NCBI GenBank assembly: GCA_031264755.1
Contig: JAISDO010000016.1
Span: 1 to 6,155, forward strand
Reading direction: 5' to 3'
Source: Clostridiales bacterium
GTDB taxonomy: Bacteria > Bacillota_A > Clostridia > Christensenellales > Pumilibacteraceae
DNA length: 6,155 nucleotides
This document shows positions 1 through 5,912 of the stretch, one piece after another. Below the pieces are notes generated by a model. It was given only the letters and a program-made list of their open reading frames with translations, ran no database searches and was not told the DNA's origin. How positions within the stretch are numbered: the first letter of the stretch is position 1; every line of letters starts with the position of its first letter. Position numbers and translations under genes: made by a program.

Positions 1-546
1 ACAGAGTTGCTAGGAGAGTATGTCAATGTTGAGAGTGATGCTGTCACAATAGACATACCTCAAGAAGTAGAGAGTTATCTAGATGCTAGAGTAGTAGAGT
101 ATATAGCAGAGCTTGAGACCTTAGCCAATCAAGCATATGCAGAGCTACTTCATGCTATAGATGCTGTAGATTGGGACAATCTAGAGATAGAGAGTTTGCA
201 ACGAAGCAGTCTTGAGCGGTATCTTGTTAAGATAGAAAAGCATTGGGTAGCATGGACTATAGACGGTGTATTGATAGCGATTAATGCAGGAATAGTTGCT
301 GCCAAATGCCTACCATTCGTAGGTAAGAGCCTTGCAATCAAAGCAATTAGAGAAGGTATACCAGCAGGTATCAAACTGCTTGCAAGTATAGTGGCTGGGT
401 TGGATAGCATTTTGGCTCTATTTAATCATTTCTTGGGTAAGTTTTCGGACAGCCAACTGTTGAGTTGGTTGACTATAGGTGGTATTATTGCCAATATTTT
501 GGATTGGATTGATAGTGACGGATACAATGGATGGATAACAATTTGA
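1..546 (+). CDS. C-terminal part of an unrecognised protein with hydrophobic, glycine-rich tail (5' truncated by window edge)
   Basis: The frame is open from the first base (Thr-Glu-Leu-Leu-Gly...) to TGA at 544-546, so the gene probably starts upstream; TTG at 7 is an in-frame codon without a ribosome binding site and is unlikely to be the start. 181 residues are visible. Residues 1-80 are acidic and predicted helical (many Glu, Asp, Leu, Ala). From about residue 86 there are three hydrophobic stretches (about 86-109, 117-145 and 152-170) with repeated glycines spaced like membrane-inserting helices (GVLIAINAG, GIPAG, GLDS, GGIIANIL), ending in DSDGYNGWITI. I do not recognise a family. A charged helical stem followed by a glycine-rich hydrophobic end is seen in pore-forming bacteriocins and in the glycine-zipper ends of some secreted polymorphic toxins; it could equally be an ordinary membrane protein. 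It overlaps the next gene by 16 bases, so the two are probably translated together. Confidence 0.75.
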   Translation, partial: TELLGEYVNVESDAVTIDIPQEVESYLDARVVEYIAELETLANQAYAELLHAIDAVDWDNLEIESLQRSSLERYLVKIEKHWVAWTIDGVLIAINAGIVAAKCLPFVGKSLAIKAIREGIPAGIKLLASIVAGLDSILALFNHFLGKFSDSQLLSWLTIGGIIANILDWIDSDGYNGWITI

Positions 547-899
547 TTGACATTGTATATACAATCGGTATCAATATCAACCTTACAGTATTGGCTATTT
601 TTGTAGAGATGATTAGTGTTAAGACAAAATTGTTCAAGCGATTTGGTAGCAATGAAGATCTGCATAGTCTCAAGATAGATTTGATTAAGATTGTGATTGT
701 TGTTATTATTCAATTTGCAATATTTACTACGTTGGCAATAGCATACCAATTGGTGCAAAACCAAACCATAACCAAAAATAAATTAGGGACATACTATTGG
801 TGGATTGCTTATCCATTGGTGTTGTGGTTTTATGTGCTATGGGTTGTTCGCATTGTCAAAAAGTACACGAGTGCACGCAAGCGATTGATACAGGATTAG
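531..899 (+). CDS. Small three-helix membrane protein, possible immunity partner of the preceding gene
   Basis: 122 residues from ATG at 531 to TAG at 897-899. The start lies inside the end of the upstream gene (overlap 531-546). There is no clear Shine-Dalgarno, which fits translational coupling; an ATG at 527 in another frame ends after three codons and is excluded. Three hydrophobic helices are visible at about residues 8-28, 50-74 and 89-110, with basic residues between helices 1 and 2 (KTKLFKRF) and a basic C-terminus (KKYTSARKRL), which predicts that these parts face the cytoplasm. No catalytic motif is visible and I do not recognise the family. Small three- or four-helix proteins directly after a membrane-active toxin are often immunity proteins; that role is inferred only from size, topology and overlap. 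The palindrome at 918-949 follows 18 bases after the stop. Confidence 0.75.
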   Translation: MDNNLIDIVYTIGININLTVLAIFVEMISVKTKLFKRFGSNEDLHSLKIDLIKIVIVVIIQFAIFTTLAIAYQLVQNQTITKNKLGTYYWWIAYPLVLWFYVLWVVRIVKKYTSARKRLIQD

Positions 900-917
900 G
901 TCAGTTTATTGTGGAAA

Positions 918-949
918 ACATCGGTATGGCGTATACGCCATACCGATGT
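918..949. repeat. Perfect 32-bp palindrome between the small membrane-protein gene and polA
   Basis: Bases 918-933 are the exact reverse complement of 934-949, with the centre in GTATAC (931-936). The core reads GGTATGGCGTATACGCCATACC. As RNA it would form a stem of about 14 bp closing a 4-base loop on either strand. No T-tract follows on the + strand (it continues GCACGTGTGATG), so it is not a standard intrinsic terminator, although it could still stop or stabilise the upstream transcript. As DNA it could be a dimeric repressor site or a cruciform. It lies about 75 bases upstream of the predicted polA -35 element. Confidence 0.9.
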
Positions 950-1024
950 GCACGTGTGATGATTGTATTGCATATCTTGTTAGCTACTTTATCTGATTGT
1001 GTGATTCAACAACTTGTACTGTGG

Positions 1025-1053
1025 TTGCTATTGGCATCATTATCATGTATAAT
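1025..1053 (+). promoter_or_regulatory. Predicted sigma-A promoter of polA (leaderless geometry)
   Basis: A -35 element TTGCTA (1025-1030) and a perfect -10 element TATAAT (1048-1053) are separated by exactly 17 bases, the optimal spacing. Only six bases separate the -10 box from the ATG at 1060, so the expected transcription start falls on or next to that start codon. This matches the absence of any Shine-Dalgarno sequence before polA. The motif is seen directly; its use as a promoter and the leaderless mRNA are inferred. In an AT-rich genome a TATAAT can arise by chance, but the matching -35 at optimal spacing makes chance less likely. Confidence 0.6.
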
Positions 1054-1059
1054 TGCAAT

Positions 1060-3780
1060 ATGGACAAGTTGATACTTATAGATGGCAATAGTCTTGTCAA
1101 TAGAGCTTATTTTGCATTGCCACCAATGAAGACTAGTGAAGGTACACCTAGCAATGCTGTGTATGGTTTTGTCAATATGTTGCTCAAACTTATTGACAAT
1201 TACCAACCCAAGTATATGGTTGTTGCATTTGACTTGCCAGGTGTCAATCATAGGCAATTGCAGTATGATCAATACAAGGCTACACGCAAGGGCATGCCCG
1301 ACGATCTAAGAGTGCAGATGCCACTACTCAAACAACTGTTGCAGGCTATGGAGATAGCTATAATAGAGCGTTCCGGTGTAGAGGCAGACGACTTGATGGG
1401 TAGTATTGTACGCAAGTATACGGAGGTGCATAGTTATATAGTTACGGCTGATAGGGATTGTCTACAGCTAATCAATCCACATACTACGGTGCTACTTACC
1501 AAAAAAGGTATTAGTGATATACAGCATATGGATGCCACTATGTTGCATCAAGAATGGGGGTTGTCTCCATCTCAAATTGTAGATTACAAGGCACTGTGTG
1601 GAGATGCATCTGACAATATACCCGGGGTTCAGGGCATAGGTGACAAGACGGCACTAACTCTACTCAACAAGTACGCAACTCTCAACGGGGTGTATGACAA
1701 TATACAAGATATCAAGGGTGCTCAACAACAGCGACTTCTACAGGGCAAGGACAATGCGTACTTATCTTATGAGCTAGCAACCATAATTACTGATATAGAT
1801 ATACAGCTGGATTTGCAACAAACTGTACTCAAATATCCTTTTGGGATGCATGTGAGAGATATCTTTGTCAAATTGTCTTTTAGTACTCTTGCCAAAAAGA
1901 ATTTGTTGTTTGAGACTGTAGTTGAGGGTGGGTATATTGTTGACGACCACAAGAGTGACATTAGTGATACTGTGGACATTCAAGCTATCAATACAAGTCA
2001 ATCAAGTATACAACATTCGTCATTGCAAGTGAGCGTTGTACAAGTAGACAATATTGAACAATTGCAGGATATATTGAGACTTGACTACAATCAGGTATGC
2101 TTGCATATTGTAGACAACGCTGTACAATTTGTGTTGGGTGACACATCAGTCATGGACAAGTCCAATGTACAGGATAGTTTGGTGCCAATTGTGCAGTACA
2201 ACATCAACATAAATGTCAATATTGTCAAGCACCTAAGCTTTTTGTACAACTCACATTGTACTGTTGTCGTATACGACCTCAAGAACTATCTATACGCTTG
2301 GCAACACCTAGATATCAAAGCCAAATTGATAGATATACGCTTGATGCAATATCTTGTAGATATAACTAGATCCAAAGACAATGTAGAAGATTGGGCATCT
2401 GCTATAGGTATGGACCAATCTGCAATCGCTAGCGTTGTATCACGCACACTGCCGCTTTTGCAAACCAAACTACAAGAGTTGAACATGGTTGACTTGTATT
2501 ACAATGTAGAGCTACCGCTAGTGAGAGTGCTGTATATTATGCAAGTCCGTGGTATAGCTGTCAATCTAGACACTCTAAGACATTTGCAGATAGAGTATCA
2601 ACAACAACTGAGTCAGCTCAGTCTAGATATACAAAGTATTGCAGGGGCTCAATTCAATGTACAGTCGCCCAAACAACTTGCCAAAGTATTGTTTGAAGAT
2701 ATGGGACTGACATATCCACGCAAGAAGTCCTCTATACTATCTACTGCTGCTGATATATTGAGAGATGTTGAAGACAATACGGGCATAATTGCACTCATAC
2801 TTAGATATAGAGAACTATCCAAACTCAACAATACTTATGTAGAAGGGTTGCTCAAATTGGCAGTAGTTGATGCTAATTCCAACGGACAATCCAAATACAA
2901 TGTTCAAGCTCCTAGACAAACAAGCTTGTTATGCAATGACGAAAATGCCAAAACTCATAGTTGTGGTATAGTGCACACCGACTTTAGGCAGATGGTTGTA
3001 GCTACAGGACGCCTTAGTAGCAATGAACCCAATCTGCAGAACATCCCTGTAAGGACACCCGAAGGTCGCAAGTTGCGAAGAGCTTTTGTCTCTAGGGAGG
3101 GCTATAGTCTAATATGTGCTGATTATAGTCAGATAGAGTTGCGGTTGCTTGCACATTTGAGTGGCGACCAAATAATGATTGATGCATTCAACAACTGTAT
3201 AGATATTCACACTACTACTGCTAGCCAAGTATTTGGAGTATCGCTACAACAAGTTACTAGCGAAATGCGTAGACAAGCCAAGGCTGTCAATTTTGGTATA
3301 GTATATGGTATAAGTGACTTTGGCTTGTCTAAAGATCTTAAGATAAGTGTCAAACAAGCCAAAAACTACATAACAGAATACTTTAACAAATATCACTGTA
3401 TCAAGTCATATCTCAACAGTTGTGTGCAGTATGCTACAGAGTATGGATATGTCAAGTCAATATTGGGTCGTGTTAGATGTATTCCAGAGTTGAATCACCC
3501 CCAAAAGCTAATGCAACAACATGGTCAACGCATAGCCATGAATATGCCTATGCAAGGTAGTGCTAGTGATATTATCAAACTAGCTATGTTGCAAGTGTAT
3601 CAACAATTGCAAGAGTACGATGCCTATCTAATACACCAAGTACATGACGAATTGATAGTGGAGTGTGTAGACAGCCAAATACCACAAGTGACATCAATAT
3701 TGACTCAATGTATGAGCAATGCTTACAAGTTGAAGGTACCACTAGAGGTAGATGTAGAGATAACCAAAGAGTGGAACTAA
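1060..3780 (+). CDS. polA: DNA polymerase I (5'-nuclease and polymerase; 3'-5' exonuclease domain degenerate)
   Basis: Family A DNA polymerase of 906 residues (E. coli Pol I has 928), cytoplasmic; it removes RNA primers and fills gaps in lagging-strand replication and excision repair. The start at 1060 gives MDKLILIDGNSLVNRAYFAL, the usual N-terminus; the open frame runs to a TTG at 997, but those codons match nothing in the family. The 5'-nuclease acidic residues are visible: D8, D58, E108/D110/D111 (GVEADDL), D131/D133 (TADRD), D182/D185 (GDASDNIPG). Polymerase motif A is DYSQIELR (D688, E693), motif B RRQAKAVNFGIVYG (R737, K741, F745, Y749), motif C HQVHDELIVE (D863). The middle domain lacks the proofreading residues: the DxE position reads LHIVDN near 348-353 and the second motif reads YDLKNY near 405-410, as in Bacillus and Thermus enzymes. 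Residues about 603-636 form an extra loop before HTDFRQMVVATGRLSS. Confidence 0.98.
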   Translation: MDKLILIDGNSLVNRAYFALPPMKTSEGTPSNAVYGFVNMLLKLIDNYQPKYMVVAFDLPGVNHRQLQYDQYKATRKGMPDDLRVQMPLLKQLLQAMEIAIIERSGVEADDLMGSIVRKYTEVHSYIVTADRDCLQLINPHTTVLLTKKGISDIQHMDATMLHQEWGLSPSQIVDYKALCGDASDNIPGVQGIGDKTALTLLNKYATLNGVYDNIQDIKGAQQQRLLQGKDNAYLSYELATIITDIDIQLDLQQTVLKYPFGMHVRDIFVKLSFSTLAKKNLLFETVVEGGYIVDDHKSDISDTVDIQAINTSQSSIQHSSLQVSVVQVDNIEQLQDILRLDYNQVCLHIVDNAVQFVLGDTSVMDKSNVQDSLVPIVQYNININVNIVKHLSFLYNSHCTVVVYDLKNYLYAWQHLDIKAKLIDIRLMQYLVDITRSKDNVEDWASAIGMDQSAIASVVSRTLPLLQTKLQELNMVDLYYNVELPLVRVLYIMQVRGIAVNLDTLRHLQIEYQQQLSQLSLDIQSIAGAQFNVQSPKQLAKVLFEDMGLTYPRKKSSILSTAADILRDVEDNTGIIALILRYRELSKLNNTYVEGLLKLAVVDANSNGQSKYNVQAPRQTSLLCNDENAKTHSCGIVHTDFRQMVVATGRLSSNEPNLQNIPVRTPEGRKLRRAFVSREGYSLICADYSQIELRLLAHLSGDQIMIDAFNNCIDIHTTTASQVFGVSLQQVTSEMRRQAKAVNFGIVYGISDFGLSKDLKISVKQAKNYITEYFNKYHCIKSYLNSCVQYATEYGYVKSILGRVRCIPELNHPQKLMQQHGQRIAMNMPMQGSASDIIKLAMLQVYQQLQEYDAYLIHQVHDELIVECVDSQIPQVTSILTQCMSNAYKLKVPLEVDVEITKEWN

Positions 3781-3878
3781 ATACAAAACCCAATGATATA
3801 TGGGTGTTTGTTGTATGGTGTTGTTGCTTTTTGTTGATTTGGTATATATCATAGTATTGATAGCATATATATTTTACT

Positions 3879-4499
3879 ATGAGCATTATATATGTAGATA
3901 GATACGGTGTAGTCAATGATATCAAACAACACATATACGACAACCGCAAGAAATATGTTTTTGCGGTTGTCGTATTGTGTGTAGCATTTGGTTTGGGTAT
4001 GTCTACAGCGACCCGAATTAATAATCCATACAATGGTCTATATCAATACAACCAAGCGTACTTCAATATGATGACTATTGTTGGCAAGAATAGCTATCTA
4101 ATGTCACAAATATTGCTCAACTTGATGAGTTTGGTCGTGATATATATAGCGTGCTTGCATTACTATAGTAGCTCGTTGTGCAGTGTGGTGTTGATGTATA
4201 GAGCTTACAACATGGGCTTGACAATTGTACTATTGTTTCGGTTGCAGAATGCAGGTGCTATACTTGTGGTATTTTTAGGGCTAATACCATCATTTGTTGT
4301 GCTGTATGGGTTTATGGCTAGCTTTTGTGTCTTGATGTATAATACAGCACACAATGCATTTAGGTATGGAGAGTCTACATGGACAATATACCAGACCAAA
4401 AATATTTGGGGCAAGCTAATATTATATGCTACATTGGATATAGTATTGTCAAGCATAGGTGCATGGTTGACTATGTTGCTAGGCAATGCGTCATTATAG
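3879..4499 (+). CDS. Polytopic membrane protein, SpoIIM-like
   Basis: 206 residues, ATG at 3879 to TAG at 4497-4499, 98 bases after polA on the same strand. An in-frame TAG lies 18 bases upstream of this ATG, which fixes the maximum length. No Shine-Dalgarno is visible before it. After a short basic cytoplasmic start (IYDNRKK) there is a first helix at about residues 27-45, an external-looking loop with NNPYNGLYQYNQAY, then several helices (about 73-92, 96-120, 124-150, 175-203). A helix with YRAYNMGLTIVLLF, a short G-containing break and a second helix ending in LGLIPSFVV is the layout of the SpoIIM family, in which the forespore-engulfment protein SpoIIM works with SpoIID and SpoIIP. Length (about 200) also fits. 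There is no catalytic motif, and the match is by architecture and impression, so sporulation is not established; it could be another polytopic membrane protein. The first 100 bases contain a strong inverted repeat. Confidence 0.85.
   Translation: MSIIYVDRYGVVNDIKQHIYDNRKKYVFAVVVLCVAFGLGMSTATRINNPYNGLYQYNQAYFNMMTIVGKNSYLMSQILLNLMSLVVIYIACLHYYSSSLCSVVLMYRAYNMGLTIVLLFRLQNAGAILVVFLGLIPSFVVLYGFMASFCVLMYNTAHNAFRYGESTWTIYQTKNIWGKLILYATLDIVLSSIGAWLTMLLGNASL
3935..3975. repeat. 15-bp perfect inverted repeat inside the SpoIIM-like coding sequence
   Basis: The left arm ATACGACAACCGCAA (3935-3949) and the right arm TTGCGGTTGTCGTAT (3961-3975) are exact reverse complements separated by 11 bases. The mRNA would fold into a stable hairpin about 57-97 bases after the start codon, covering codons for IYDNRKKYVFAVVV. 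No T-tract follows, so a simple terminator is unlikely. Such a perfect match within coding sequence is not required by the protein. It might slow ribosomes, attenuate read-through from polA or bind a protein; which of these is unknown. Confidence 0.85.
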
Positions 4500-4601
4500 T
4501 TGCTGTGTTATTGAATTTTTTATCTTTTTAAGGTATGTTATACAAACATAAATATGTATATTCAAAAACTATTAACAAATGCTGAAAACTACCACTCTCA
4601 A
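4500..4601. other. Convergent intergenic region, no gene
   Basis: These 102 bases separate the ends of two converging genes. The + strand has T-runs just after the upstream stop (TTTTTT around 4516-4522 and TTTTT around 4525-4530), which could serve as termination tracts, but no convincing GC-containing hairpin precedes them. Short imperfect inverted repeats of about five AT pairs occur near 4546-4560 and are not distinctive. I find no intrinsic terminator for the - strand gene either. Confidence 0.5.
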
Positions 4602-5111
4602 CTACTTGACAATGAGATCTTGTAGTTGGTTGCTCCATATGGATAGTAGTGTTTGATAAGTCATTGTGGCATTGGCAGGGCTAGTTGAGGGCATCCTAAC
4701 TACAGTGATTGATAGATTGGGATTGTATCTGGTGACAGTACGATAAGACAGTGTGCCATTGCACAGTATTTTGGATATATTTGTATGTGCTATCAAAGTT
4801 AGGATATCGGTATGTATAATGTTGGTTGCCGTGCTATCTGAAGAGCCAACAATGTCGCACTCCAAAATAGCATCAAATAGAGCAATATCGTGTGCCAACA
4901 AAGTTTGTTGTCGTTGATTGCCATTCAAGAGTGCAAAATCAATGCCCAAAATATCGCTCATCAATCTCCAAAACTTGTTGTGTGGATGAGCGTATGGATA
5001 GCCGTCTTCTACACTCTTGACTGATGGTATACTCCCCAAAATCAATACCTTGCATTGTGTACCGACAACAGGAGCAAATGGATGTATAATGTGTCTTGTT
5101 TGCTTAGTCAT
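4602..5111 (-). CDS. DNA-deoxyinosine (hypoxanthine) glycosylase, uracil-DNA glycosylase family 6
   Basis: 169 residues, ATG at 5111 to TAG at 4604-4602. This base-excision enzyme cleaves hypoxanthine, produced by adenine deamination, from DNA and leaves an abasic site. The family signature is clear: HPFAPVVGTQCKVLILGSIPSVKS at residues 10-33 (GSxPSxxS at 26-33), then YAHPHNKFW at 40-48 with the conserved Asn45, an NG pair at 118-119 in the substrate pocket region, and the C-terminal signature PSTSPANA at 141-148. The typical family length is about 160-180, so it is complete. Family 6 enzymes differ from UDG/MUG by lacking strong uracil activity; specificity here is from family knowledge. No Shine-Dalgarno precedes the ATG, and the ATG overlaps the stop of a possible upstream ORF in an ATGA. 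It converges on the SpoIIM-like gene. Confidence 0.93.
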   Translation of the reverse strand: MTKQTRHIIHPFAPVVGTQCKVLILGSIPSVKSVEDGYPYAHPHNKFWRLMSDILGIDFALLNGNQRQQTLLAHDIALFDAILECDIVGSSDSTATNIIHTDILTLIAHTNISKILCNGTLSYRTVTRYNPNLSITVVRMPSTSPANATMTYQTLLSIWSNQLQDLIVK

Positions 5112-5380
5112 ACCAATATATTTCTATTTTGCTGTATGTTGACAACGTATCCACAAAATATTGAAAAGTTGTAAAATCTAAACTCATTGACAACAAATTG
5201 AAGAATGCAAAAGCTATGATGGTATATTAACGTAACATTTTGAGTTGCAATGATTAGGATTATGGGGGTGTATAATCTCAAAATTGATATAGTTATAAAC
5301 ACAATACTTGTGCTAAAAAAGATAACGTCAACTATGGGAGTCTTGAACCAAAAATGCACTAGGGACGAGTAGCAAGCCAA
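5108..5380 (-). CDS. Doubtful 90-residue hydrophobic ORF coupled to the glycosylase gene
   Basis: This frame runs from a possible TTG start at 5380 (codons LACYSS...; the initiator would be read as Met) to TGA at 5110-5108. Its stop shares ATGA with the start of the downstream glycosylase gene, a common sign of coupled genes. The product is rich in Ile, Val and Phe: a hydrophobic helix at about residues 15-34 followed by alternating beta-like strands (IILIIATQNVTLIYHH, then NEFRFYNF and GYVVNIQQN). That layout is reminiscent of small membrane-anchored PH-like proteins, but I cannot name a family. Against it: no ATG, no Shine-Dalgarno, and more TTT and TTA codons than the neighbours. It may be a real small gene, a decayed gene or a chance frame. 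Without it, 5112-5429 would be a 318-base gap with no other gene. Confidence 0.35.
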   Translation of the reverse strand: MACYSSLVHFWFKTPIVDVIFFSTSIVFITISILRLYTPIILIIATQNVTLIYHHSFCILQFVVNEFRFYNFSIFCGYVVNIQQNRNILV

Positions 5381-5429
5381 AGGATAGTTTTACTATAATT
5401 TGATGCAATATAGATTGTTATATATTGCC

Positions 5430-5867
5430 TTAAGCGTATGGATTGCTAACATAGGGATTGGTTGGAGTATTATCTATTTGGCTATACGCAACTATTCCAA
5501 ATATACCCGCTATCAAACAACCAAATATCAACAATACTATACTCCATGCCAACACAGATCTGTTTTGCAATTCGTAATCACTTAAGCTAGAGTATCTCAA
5601 TAGCTTGATGCTAGCAATAAGAGAAGGGATTAGGCTTATAGCTAGTGCTACAACAAACACTACAGTAAATACGGTTTTGGCTAATTTAACTGTTGCTAGG
5701 ATCTCATCTTGTTTCAACTCCAATCCATCTACAATATTCCAATTGTCAGTTGGTATAGAATTGATAAATACAAGCACAATTGCTACAACAACAACTTGAA
5801 TACAGCACAAAACTATGCCAATTATACCACTTGCTTTTAACATTGCACTAGCTTTAGATTTGTTCAT
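5430..5867 (-). CDS. Small membrane protein with three predicted helices, function unknown
   Basis: 145 residues from ATG at 5867 (MNKSKASAML) to TAA at 5432-5430. An upstream in-frame ATG at 5906 would add 13 residues, but the inner ATG has a GGAG Shine-Dalgarno at 5878-5875 with good spacing, and the extension would span a palindrome, so I choose 5867. Hydrophobic helices are at about residues 11-35, 65-90 and 107-128, with a loop holding several acidic residues (DNWNIVDGLELKQDE) between the first two and the sequence KLLRYSSLSDYELQNR between the last two. The tail NTPTNPYVSNPYA is polar with repeated NPY. The layout resembles small DUF4064-type membrane proteins of Bacillota, but I cannot assign a family. 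It follows glyS on the same strand by 45 bases. Confidence 0.85.
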   Translation of the reverse strand: MNKSKASAMLKASGIIGIVLCCIQVVVVAIVLVFINSIPTDNWNIVDGLELKQDEILATVKLAKTVFTVVFVVALAISLIPSLIASIKLLRYSSLSDYELQNRSVLAWSIVLLIFGCLIAGIFGIVAYSQIDNTPTNPYVSNPYA

Positions 5868-5874
5868 ATACTTT

Positions 5875-5878
5875 CTCC
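5875..5878 (-). promoter_or_regulatory. Shine-Dalgarno GGAG of the small membrane-protein gene
   Basis: On the - strand the sequence reads GGAGAAAGTATATG. The GGAG is seven bases before the ATG at 5867 and decides between this start and the ATG at 5906. It is the only convincing Shine-Dalgarno seen at any start in the window. Confidence 0.75.
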
Positions 5879-5880
5879 AT

Positions 5881-5900
5881 ATATACCAAGTTTGGTATAT
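5881..5900. repeat. 20-bp palindrome between glyS and the small membrane-protein gene
   Basis: ATATACCAA (5881-5889) and TTGGTATAT (5892-5900) are perfect reverse complements around two central bases. It lies 12 bases after the glyS stop and two bases before the Shine-Dalgarno of the next gene. On the - strand no T-tract follows, so it is a poor intrinsic terminator. Its size and symmetry suit a repressor operator; alternatively it is an mRNA hairpin that affects access to the ribosome binding site. Either role is inferred. Confidence 0.8.
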
Positions 5901-5912
5901 TTTCATTTTTGA

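Noticed and set aside
426..764. 112-residue - strand ORF opposite the two left-hand genes
   Set aside because: Shadow frame rich in Asn, Ile and Tyr, antisense to the better supported overlapping pair.
997..1059. Upstream extension of polA from TTG at 997 or ATG at 1045
   Set aside because: The added residues match nothing in the family, no ribosome site precedes either codon, and the predicted promoter overlaps them.
797..1072. 91-residue + strand ORF between the small membrane protein and polA
   Set aside because: It overlaps the preceding gene by about 100 bases and the polA start, crosses the palindrome, and has no ribosome site or recognisable domain.
3784..3812. Weak hairpin (ACCCA / TGGGT, 8-base loop) after polA as terminator
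   Set aside because: Only five perfect pairs and no run of T directly after; not enough to call a terminator.
3584..4033. 149-residue - strand ORF across the polA end and the SpoIIM-like start
   Set aside because: Antisense to two well-supported genes; composition is low-complexity Thr/His/Tyr without a domain.
5385..5397. Short inverted repeat ATAGT-TTT-ACTAT
   Set aside because: Five AT-rich pairs are expected by chance in this composition.
5400..5585. + strand ORF preceded by a TATAAT at 5394-5399
   Set aside because: Mostly antisense to the small membrane-protein gene, no -35 element at proper spacing, no ribosome site and a 61-residue product without features.
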